Part shown: piece after piece, positions 38,939 to 47,400 of the stretch | Layout of the letters: every line of letters begins with the position of its first letter | Numbering within the stretch: position 1 is the first letter of the stretch | Source of the DNA: Pseudomonas lijiangensis | GTDB lineage: Bacteria > Pseudomonadota > Gammaproteobacteria > Pseudomonadales > Pseudomonadaceae | Direction: 5' to 3' | Assembly (NCBI RefSeq): GCF_018968705.1 | Contig: NZ_CP076668.1 | Location: 5,343,001-5,407,000, forward strand | DNA length: 64,000 nucleotides | Position numbers and translations under genes: made by a program | Notes under the pieces: generated by a model | Told to the model about the DNA's origin: nothing | Databases searched by the model: none | Seen by the model: the letters and a program-made list of their open reading frames with translations, nothing else

Positions 38939-39260
38939 GTTGATATCTCCTACGTAAACCAAGGAGCCATCACCCTCGCTACCAAACGGCGGGTGGCGGC
39001 CGTACGCAGGTTGGTAGAACCGGTCGTAGGCGCCCGGCGCGTCCGAGGACGCCATGCGCACGGCCACCAAAACGCAGGCCGTAAAAAAGCGCCTCGCAAA
39101 AGGTGGCGCCTTGCGCCTACGTAGCTCAGGTCTACCAAACCTGATCGCTGATTTTGCAGCGACGGCAGGAGGTTAGTGACCCGAATCACAGGGCGCAAGC
39201 GGCCAAGATTCTCTCGGAAATTTCACTCAAGGGAAAGAGAGGCGTCTTGCTATCGGCGGG
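38939..39260 (-). promoter_or_regulatory. Structured leader of the DUF3077-like gene, copy 1
   Basis: Read from the minus strand, the leader carries several hairpins that recur in copy 2: CGCTG-caaaat-CAGCG, a terminator-like hairpin (39083-39112), ACGGCC / GGCCGT, GCGTC-CTCG-GACGC and GGTT-ctacca-AACC, ending at the ribosome-binding site. A weak frame (38950-39198) crosses it but lacks a start signal. The layout suggests transcription attenuation or an RNA-level switch. Inference only. Confidence 0.5.
39083..39112 (-). terminator. Terminator-like hairpin inside leader 1
   Basis: AAGGCGCC pairs with GGCGCTTT (one G-U) around an 11-base loop, followed by more T's, on the minus strand. It lies about 145 nt upstream of the coding start, so it would stop transcription before the gene unless bypassed. 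Confidence 0.65.
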
Positions 39261-39285
39261 CATTTTCGCGAATGACACCACATCC

Positions 39286-39372
39286 GCGTAGGAGCGAATT
39301 CATTCGCGAAAATGGTACATCCGACAGAGATATTTCGTCTGTAATGCCGTCTCGCGAATGAATTCGCTCCCA
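39286..39372. repeat. REPIN-like inverted REP pair
   Basis: CGCGTAGGAGCGAATTCATT (39286 on) and the inverted TCTCGCGAATGAATTCGCTC (39350 on) are about 40 bp apart. It sits between the two tandem copies of the small gene and its leader, so it may mark the duplication joint. Confidence 0.8.
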
Positions 39373-39397
39373 CTGAAAGCACATGCTGCGGTGACAT

Positions 39398-39628
39398 CTA
39401 CCTCAACGACCGCTCCAGCAAGGTATTGGCCATCTCGATCAGGTGCACCACAGAAAACGCCAGGTCACGCTGCGAGCCGCTGAGGTTGTCGCCGCACTCG
39501 TACGCGGTGGCCATGGCGCAGCGCAGTAAATCGGAGGCATGGACAAGGGCTTCTTCTTGGCCAAGAGATTCGCTGGCTGTGAAATGAGCGGTGGGCATAA
39601 CGGGAGGATCGGGGGTTACTTTGAGCAC
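39398..39628 (-). CDS. DUF3077-like small protein, copy 2
   Basis: 76 aa if started at GTG 39628, which has TTGGAG 9 nt upstream and gives exactly the length of copy 1; ATG 39664 is the longer alternative. The sequence MPTAHFTASESLGQEEALVH onward is almost the same as copy 1, with changes such as GDNLSGSQRD and MANTLLERSLR. The N-terminal ~11 residues differ between copies, suggesting the conserved helical part carries the function. Unknown role. Confidence 0.72.
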   Translation of the reverse strand: MLKVTPDPPVMPTAHFTASESLGQEEALVHASDLLRCAMATAYECGDNLSGSQRDLAFSVVHLIEMANTLLERSLR

Positions 39629-39952
39629 GAGATACAACTCCAATAAACCAAAAGGAGCCGTCATCCATCGCTACCAACGATTGGGTGGCGGCCGCACGCA
39701 AGTTGGTAGAACCGGTTATTGGCACCCGGCGCGTCCAAGGACGCCATGCGCACGGCCACCAAAACACAGGCCGTAAAAAAGCGCCTCGTAAAAGGTGGCG
39801 CCTTGCGCCAATAAACTCTAGGTCTACCAAACCTGATCGCTGATTTTGCAGCGACGGCAGGAGGTTAGTGACCCGAATCACAGGGCGCAAGCGGCCGGGA
39901 TTCTCTCGGAAATTTCACTCACGGGAAAGAGAGGCGTCTTGCTATCGGTGGC
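39629..39952 (-). promoter_or_regulatory. Structured leader of the DUF3077-like gene, copy 2
   Basis: Same order of hairpins as leader 1, offset by about 692 bp; the loop of GCGTC-CTTG-GACGC differs but the stem is kept. The stretch upstream of the terminator hairpin is almost base-for-base identical to leader 1 (GACCCGAATCACAGGGCGCA on the plus strand in both). Confidence 0.5.
39775..39804 (-). terminator. Terminator-like hairpin inside leader 2
   Basis: AAGGCGCC / GGCGCTTT stem with an 11-base loop, then T's, on the minus strand. One loop base differs from leader 1 (TTTTACGA versus TTTTGCGA), while the stem is unchanged. Confidence 0.65.
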
Positions 39953-40040
39953 TGAGTGAGGTGGATGTTCGCGAGCGTTTGGCCAATTCCCAGCGAGTGA
40001 AGATTTCGCTGGATGACCTATAACCTTGAGTTCGGTGCGC

Positions 40041-40131
40041 TTGTGGGAGGCAGCTTGCTGGCGACTTCAGCGTACGACGCGGAATATCTGCCGGTTTCAG
40101 GCCTTTTTCGCCAGCAAGCTGCCTCCCACAA
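40041..40131. repeat. Perfect 24-bp inverted repeat, 'TTGTGGGAGG' class
   Basis: Left arm 40041-40064 (TTGTGGGAGGCAGCTTGCTG plus GCGA) and right arm 40108-40131 are exact reverse complements, 43 bp apart. It resembles the repeat at 27312-27376, a second REP-like class in this genome. The remaining sequence of the 39953-40185 gap shows no gene. Confidence 0.85.
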
Positions 40132-40185
40132 AGTGATTTATTAACCTTAAGTGATCGGCATTGCCTAGCGAAAAAGCCAGAGCGT

Positions 40186-41325
40186 TTACCCCCACCTCAC
40201 TTCATACCGCGTACTTCGCCCACCGCCCGGCAGTTTTTGCAAACAGCCTTTTTCCAGTAGATCGGCCAGATGCCGGGTGGCCGTGGCTTTACTGACTTTG
40301 GCAACGGCCTGATATTGCGCAGCACTGATGCCGCCTTCAAAACCCGGTTTGTCGGCCAGCAGGTTTCCATCCAGCAAGCGGTTCAGGACTTTGATCTGCT
40401 CTGCTGCAAGGCCTTTGTCTTGGTGCTGTTGCCAGAAACGCGCTTTTGCCAGAACCCGGTCGATGCGATTTATCGCCTGCTCCAGGGTATGCAGCAAAGT
40501 CTGAAGGAACCATTGAAGCCATGGCGTGATATCCAGGCCGTCTTTCTGGCTGCGCTCCAGGATGAGGTAATACTCCTTGCGGGTGGCAAGAATGCTGGCA
40601 GACATGGCGTAAAAACGAATCGACTGATTTTCAGCCTGAGCCAGCGCCAGATCGGTGATGGCACGCGTCAGGCGTCCATTACCGTCGTCGAAGGGATGAA
40701 GAGTCACGAACCAGAAGTGCGCCAGCCCCGCACGCAACAGAGGGTCGAGGCTGATATCGGAGCGGCTGGTATTGAACCAGTCCAGAAATGCTTGCAGTTG
40801 GGCTTCCAGCCCGTGGCGTGGCGGTGCTTCAAAATGCACGATGGGCTGATCCATACGCCCGGAAACAACTTGCATGGGCTCTTCGCCTCGCAGACTTCCC
40901 ACCCGAATACGATGAGTCATGAGCGATTGCGGCTCCGGGAACAGCAAGGTATGCCAGTGCAATACCCGCTCGAGGCTCAGCGCAGGCTGATGTTGTTGCG
41001 TGGCATCGAGCATCAGTTCTGCCAGGCCTTCGCTGCGCGGGTTGGTCTGTTGACCACCCTCAAGCCCAAGGCGTCTGGCAAGCGAAGAGCGCACCGAACC
41101 GACATTCAGTTGCTCTCCCTCGATGGCCGATGAAGTGATGATGTTTTGCAGCAGAGCATCCAGTTCAGTCTGCGCGCTGGTATCCGCTCCGGCTGCGTTC
41201 AACATACCCAGCAACCGGCCCTGAGCCTGTGAACACGCACGCAACAATGCCGCCAACGACTCGGCCTGCCAGCGAAAATGCGGCCAGTCTGGCTGCTGCC
41301 AGATCCAGTTGAGGGGTTCGTTCAT
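40186..41325 (-). CDS. Fic-domain protein with inhibitory N-terminal motif and C-terminal winged helix
   Basis: 379 aa from ATG 41325. N-terminal Fic_N-like region with the class II inhibitory motif SSAIEGEQ ([S/T]xxxE[G/N]); Fic core HPFDDGNGRLTRA with the catalytic histidine and anion-binding loop (~residue 210). Residues ~310-379 look like a winged helix (ISAAQYQAVAKVSKATATRH). Fic proteins transfer AMP from ATP onto protein targets; the inhibitory glutamate keeps them quiet. The DNA-binding-like end and the palindromes just upstream suggest autoregulation. No toxin-antitoxin partner is adjacent. Confidence 0.92.
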   Translation of the reverse strand: MNEPLNWIWQQPDWPHFRWQAESLAALLRACSQAQGRLLGMLNAAGADTSAQTELDALLQNIITSSAIEGEQLNVGSVRSSLARRLGLEGGQQTNPRSEGLAELMLDATQQHQPALSLERVLHWHTLLFPEPQSLMTHRIRVGSLRGEEPMQVVSGRMDQPIVHFEAPPRHGLEAQLQAFLDWFNTSRSDISLDPLLRAGLAHFWFVTLHPFDDGNGRLTRAITDLALAQAENQSIRFYAMSASILATRKEYYLILERSQKDGLDITPWLQWFLQTLLHTLEQAINRIDRVLAKARFWQQHQDKGLAAEQIKVLNRLLDGNLLADKPGFEGGISAAQYQAVAKVSKATATRHLADLLEKGCLQKLPGGGRSTRYEVRWG

Positions 41326-41342
41326 GGGAAAGCTCTCTGGGT

Positions 41343-41406
41343 GTGAGCCGAATAATAGCGCTATTCGGCTCACCAGATGAGCCGAATAGGCAAAATAATC
41401 GGCTCA
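41343..41406. promoter_or_regulatory. Tandem palindromes upstream of the Fic gene (candidate operators)
   Basis: Two inverted repeats share the half-site TGAGCCGA: GTGAGCCGAATA / TATTCGGCTCAC (41343-41354, 41362-41373) and TGAGCCGA / TCGGCTCA (41378-41385, 41399-41406). They occupy the promoter position 18-81 bp before the Fic ATG. Confidence 0.6.
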
Positions 41407-41445
41407 GCTTCCCGGAAGACATTGCGCCTTCCGTATAACGTCAAG

Positions 41446-41487
41446 GCTTCATAGCCAACCAGCCTGATGGCGGGCGGGCTATGAAGC
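41446..41487. terminator. Inverted repeat at the 3' end of the RTX gene
   Basis: GCTTCATAGCC (41446-41456) and GGCTATGAAGC (41477-41487) are exact inverted arms 8 bp beyond the RTX stop codon. No clear T-run. Probably the transcript end for the giant gene. Confidence 0.5.
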
Positions 41488-41495
41488 AGAAGTGC

Positions 41496-44400
41496 TTACT
41501 GCCAGTTGGCCGCAATCACCGATGACAACTGCTCCTTGTAAGTATCCGGCAACGTCAATTGACCAGCCGCTGGCGGCGAGAATGCTGCCATCGCGTCCAC
41601 CAGGCCCTGCACCTTGCTGTCGAGCAGTGTCTTGCCATTACTGGTCTTGAACTGTTCGACATGAGTGGCAGAACCTGCGTACCAATCCTTGATTACCAGT
41701 GCATCGGAGGTTCCGATGATGCTGACTTCCAGGTTGTTGGTACCGGACACCTTGCGGAACCAGAGCTGATCGGCAGCGATGCCTTCCATGAACGAAGCAA
41801 CGTCGATATTGCCGCTGGTCGAATCATTCTCGACCACCGTATCGACGCCATAGCCACGCCCCAGAATATAGGTGTCGTTACCCGCGCCACCGGTCAGGGT
41901 GTTGGCCGCAGCATTGCCACTCAGGACGTTGGCAAGGGCATTGCCCGTGCCGTTGATCGCGGACGTGCCGACCAGTGTCAGGTTTTCCAGGTTGGAACCC
42001 AAGGTCCAGGTCACGCTGGATTCGACGGTGTCGATTCCCTCGTTGGCATTCTCGGTGATGATGTCGCCGGTATTGTCCACCCCATAGGTGTCGTTACCCG
42101 TTCCACCGATGAGCCTGTCGGCCCCCGCCTTGCCATCCAGACGGTCGTTGCCTGCTCCGCCTGTCAGCGTGTTGACCGCACTGTTGCCGGTAAGGATGTT
42201 GTCCAGGGCATTGCCCGTACCGTTGAGCGCGGAGGTGCCTGTCAGCGTCAGGTTTTCCAGGTTGTTGCCCAGCGTCCAGGTCACACTGGATTCGACGGTG
42301 TCGGTTCCCTCGTTGGCATTTTCCGTGATGGTGTCGCTGGTGTTGTCCACCACGTAAGTGTCGTTACCCGCACCGCCGATGAGTCGGTCAGCACCGGCCT
42401 TGCCGTCCAGGCGGTCATTACCGGCTCCGCTCGTAAGGGTATTGATGGCACTGTTACCGGTGAGGATGTTGTCCAGCGTATTTCCCGTACCGTTGATAGC
42501 CGAGGTACCGGTCAAGGTCAGGTTCTCGACATTGGCGCCCAGGGTCAGGGTCACACTGGACTCCACGGTGTCGGTCCCCTCTGCTGCGTTTTCGATTACC
42601 ACGTCGGAAGCCGAATCCACCACATAGGTGTCGTCGCCGGTACCGCCCCGCATCGTGTCGTTACCCGCGCCACCATCGAGTCGGTCATTGCCCGCATTGC
42701 CGGTCAGAGTGTCGTTGCCGGCAACGCCGCTCAGGGTATCGTTGCCCGAGCGACCGGTAAGGGTATCGGCTCCCGATGTACCGTTCAGCGTCAGGTTCTG
42801 CACGGTCACAACGATGTCCATGACATCCGAGGCCGTCAGCCCGCCCTTGTCCCTGGCAATGACTTTGACGCTCGTCTTACCGATGGCCGAGGTCGGTGCC
42901 GTACCGCTGAACTGACGGGTAGACGCATTGAATGTCAGCCAGGAAGGCAATGCGCTGCCATCCGCCAGAGTCGCGGAGTAGGTCAGCGTATCGCCGCTGT
43001 CGGGGTCGGTAAACGCGCCGCTTGGCACGGTATAGGACAAGACCGCTCCTTCTGCCACGCTCTGGTCCGCCAGCGCGTTGGCAACTCTGGGAGCCTGGTT
43101 GGGCAGGGTAACGGTCAGGTTGGCATAGGTACCGGCAGCATAGCCGTAGTTGTCCGTGCCCCACAGGATGAATTGCAGGCTTCCCACATCAGATGCCGAA
43201 GGTGTGCCGGACAGCGTCCGGGTCTTGGCATCGAATTTAAGCCAGGCGGGCACATCGGAGCCGTCCCTCATTTTCACGCTGTAGGTGATGGAGTCCCAGG
43301 CATCCGGGTCGGTAATGGTGTTTTCAGCAATGGTGTAGCTGAAAGCCGCACCCTGACTGGCCGTCAAGGACGGGACGCTGGCGTTGACTACCGGGGCTTT
43401 GTTGCTGGCAGCACGGCTCGCGACCTCCTGCAGTCTGGCCTGATCCCAGACAACTCCGTTGGCGAACTCAACCCGGTCGATCTTCTTGTCAACAGTGACG
43501 CCGTTGCTGACGGTATTGGCCGAGTAGTAACCCGACAGGGCGATCTGGTCATTGGCGCCCTTGATCTTCAGGAACAGATGTTCGCCCTGCTGGAAAGCCA
43601 GGACGTCGTTATCGCTGATCCCCAAACCGAAACGCAGCGTGTCGACTGCGCTGATAGCGTCGGTGTTGTCGATGGTGTCCTGACCATCGCCCAGGTTGAA
43701 CACATAGACATCGTTGCCTGTGCCACCGGAGAGATAGTCGTTGCCCAGCAGGCCAGCCAGCACGTTATCGCCAGCATTGCCCCACAAGCCGTTGGCCAGC
43801 TCGTTGCCGGTCAGGACCAGATTCGCCGAACCATCGGAGGCCATGCGTTCGATATTGGCACCGAGCGTGTAACTGACCGTGGTGCGAATGAAATCATCAC
43901 CCTCATTCGCGAGTTCGATGATCTGGTCGTTGACGTCGTCGATAGCGTAATAATCATCGCCTGCACCGCCCACCAGCACATCCGCGCCTTGCCCACCCAT
44001 CAACGAGTCGTTACCGGCTCCACCCTCAAGGCGGTCGTTACCGATACTTCCGTCCAGATAGTCCGCGCCGTCTCCGCCCACCAGCAGGTCATTGCCTGCC
44101 TGGCCCCAGAGCTGGTCATCACCAGCGCCACCATAGATACGGTCATCCTGATTCCGGTAGCCGATGATTGTGTCGTTGCCGCTGGAACCCAGGGTAATGG
44201 CACGCGCCTCGACGTCCAGACCGCTGAGCACGGTGCCATCGGCAAACTTGAAGCTTTCCAGCTTGAAGTGATCGCTTGGTTCCTGATACCAGTTCTGCAC
44301 CGTAATGGCATCGGTACCGTTGCTGTGACTGATGACAAGATCGTTGCCTGTGCGGGTGAAGGCCAGATCCTGAGCCCTTATCCCCTCACCGAAACGCAAG

Positions 44401-47400
44401 ATGTCAAAGGACGGCGCAATATTGCTATAGGCCTGCTCGGCACGACGCTCGATCAACAGATCCAGGCCATCACCCAGATTGAAAAGATAGGTGTCGTCAC
44501 CAAAGGAGCCGTATAGCGTGTCATCTCCCGTACCGCCGGAAAGCGTGTTTGTATTGCGAATCCAGGGATTGCTATAGGCCTCCAGAACATCATTGCCCGC
44601 ACCGCCTGACAATATGTCATTGCCCTGGCCTCGCAGAATGTCCTCTCCATCTCCGCCAAGCAGTTCGCCACTGCCTTCGATCAAGTCATTTCCGGTACCG
44701 CCATCCAGCAGACCGTAGCCACGAAGTGTGTCGTTGCCCGCGCCGCCATGCAGTGTGTCAAAGCCTCCACCGCCGATCAGCAGGTCGTCGCCGTCGTCTC
44801 CATGCAGAGTGTCGTTCCCGCCACCGGCATAGAGCGTGTCATTGCCGTCACCTCCGGCCACTACGTCATCACCTTCCGCGGCATCGACATAGTCATTGCC
44901 AGCGCCCGCCTCGATCACATCATTGTCAGCGTGGCCCAGGATGGCGTCATCCTTGTCGGAGCCTTCAATGGCCTTGAGCCTGAGCGCCTCGAAATCCCAG
45001 ACCATGGCATTGTCGAAGACGAACCGCCCGACCGCTGTCGCTCCGGGCTGCCCGGCCTGATAGGAGAACTGGCCCTGGATACGGAGCCGGTCGCCAGTAA
45101 CCTGATGAATGACCAGCAAATCCAGGCCATCGCGGCGTAGCAGCAGGTCAGTCGGCGCTACGCCACTGAAATGCACGCTATCGCTACCGACGCTGTTGAA
45201 AATGATGTCATCGCCCCAGCCGGCACGGAGTAAATACCGATCATTGCCGCCACCACCGTCCATGCGGTCATTGCCACTGCCACCAGTGAGCACATCGTCG
45301 CCCAGACCACCCAGCAGGGTGTCATTACCGTTGCCCCCCTGCAACGTGTCGTCGCCATCACCGGCGTCGATATAATCGTTGCCCTCACCACCATCGATGC
45401 TGTCATTACCGGCACCGGCATACACCTCATCGTCGCCACCACGTGCCTCGATCAGATCGTTACCGGAATAGGCCTGGATCAGGTCAGCAGCTTCGGTGCC
45501 CTCCAGGGTCAACAGATGCAGTTGTTCCGGGCTGATGACAGCCTCAAGCCCATCTCCGTAATGCAGGTGAATGCCACCGGAGGGCGTTTCGTTGTTGAAG
45601 AAGTATGCGAGCGACAGCAAATCCTGCGGGCTGTCCGGGAAATAGACATCCAGACTTGTGCCTTTGCGACGGAACACCAGGGTTTCCAGAGGCAAGTCGG
45701 CCAGGTAAATGGTGACCACATTCTCGTAGGCATCCAGAATCAGGTCTTGACCGCCACCGCGGGCAAACAGGTAGCTGTTGGTGCCACTGCCTCCGTCAAG
45801 ACGATCATTACCTTCACCGCCTGCCAGGAAATCGTCCCCGGCATCGCCGTACAGATAATCGTTGCCAGCACCGCCCTGAAGCGTGTCTCGACCAGCACCA
45901 CCATTGAGGCTGTCGTCTCCAGCCCCGCCGATCAGGGTGTCATCACCGACGTCCCCATTCATCCAGTCGTTGCCGTCGCCACCATCGAGCAGGTCGTTAC
46001 CTTCACCGCCGTACAGGTTGTCGTTGCCAGCCTCGCCGTACAGACTGTCGTTTCCGACACCGCCATCGAGAGAGTCCTGTCCGTCACCACCGAACAGGGT
46101 GTCGTTGCCGCCGTATCCGGCGATAAAGTCGTCACCGCCCAGACCATTCAGTACATCGTTCGAGGCATAGCCCAGCAGTTCGTCGTTACCGGCGCTGGCC
46201 TCCAGAACCTTGCGCTTGATGTCGGCAATGCCCCAGAGCGTGCCGTCGTGGAAGACGACTTCATCGACTGCCGTGCCATTGCCCGCTTCGGAGACGAAAT
46301 AGCCGTTCAGACGAATGCTGTCATTGGCTGAGGTGGACAACAGGAGGTCATCACCTGCCCGCCTGGCGATAACCGATGCAGGCTCGATACCGGCTCCAAA
46401 CATCAGTCGGTCACGCTTGACCTCGGTCGCATCGGCAACGTTGTCGATGACATCATGGCCATGGCCTGCCTCGAATATGTAGGTGTCACTGCCGCGGCCT
46501 CCGATCAAGGTATCGTCGCCAGTGCCACCGTTCAGCACATCATCGCCGTCGTCCCCCATCAGTACATCATTGCCAGCCCCACCGGACAGTTGATCGTTAC
46601 CCCCCAGACCATGGATGTTGTCATTGCCGGCCAGCGCGTCGATGGTGTCGCTGGCCGCCGTGCCGAACACCAGATCATCCCCTTGGGTCAGGGAGTTGGA
46701 GGTCAACAACGCCAGTATCTGCTGCTGGTTCAGACTGCTTCCATCAGCCAGGCGGATTAATTCGATGGCGCCGAAATCGAGTGAACCATCAAAGTTGAAG
46801 AAGTTATCGATCTGCAATGAACCTGCATCACTGCCGTCGGCATTCCTGACATGAATCCAGACCGTCGTGACGTTGCGCGAAAACACCAGATCGCTCTGGG
46901 CAATGCCGTCTGCAAAGACGATCTGATCCAGGCCTCCCCGATCCAGAATGACGTCGTTGCCATGCCCACGCGCGAAGTGATAGCTATCATCGCCCGCATT
47001 GCCATACAGCCGATCATCCCCTCCAAGGCCGTAGAAGAGAGTCCCATAGCCCATGCCATAGAGCGTATTGTTAGCGGCTGTGCCTATGAAGCTGGAGAAG
47101 TCAAAGAAGGTGGCCAAATCGGGATTGAATGCCGCAATGGTTTCAAAGGCATCATCACGCTGGGCCCGATAAGAAGGGGAATAGGTCCCAAGATCAGTCA
47201 GTACTCTGATGACACCACGGATGCGATCATCCTGCCCGTTGGCAAGCAATACGTTCAGCTTGTCCTTTAACGCATTCCAGTCGACCGAAATACTGTGGGC
47301 GTCCGAGCCGAAGGCCGTGCGGATAATGTCCAGTTCACTGGCATATTCGGTCTGGGCCAGAATCTGCGCCGCCGTGAAACGTTTGAATTCAAGGTATTCG

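Noticed and set aside
39465..39890. Minus-strand 141-codon frame across leader 2 (and its 82-codon counterpart 38950-39198)
   Set aside because: Crosses a terminator-like hairpin, lacks a start signal and diverges after the shared leader; treated as untranslated leader, though a short leader peptide cannot be excluded.
41860..42760. Regular ~270-bp repeats considered as a CRISPR-like or satellite array
   Set aside because: They are in-frame coding repeats of the RTX protein; no short repeat-spacer structure.
41559..44516. Plus-strand open frame of 985 codons
   Set aside because: It is the antisense of the RTX gene; regular GGxGxD repeats with GC-rich third positions keep the opposite frame open. 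Valine/alanine-rich repetitive translation, no ribosome-binding site.
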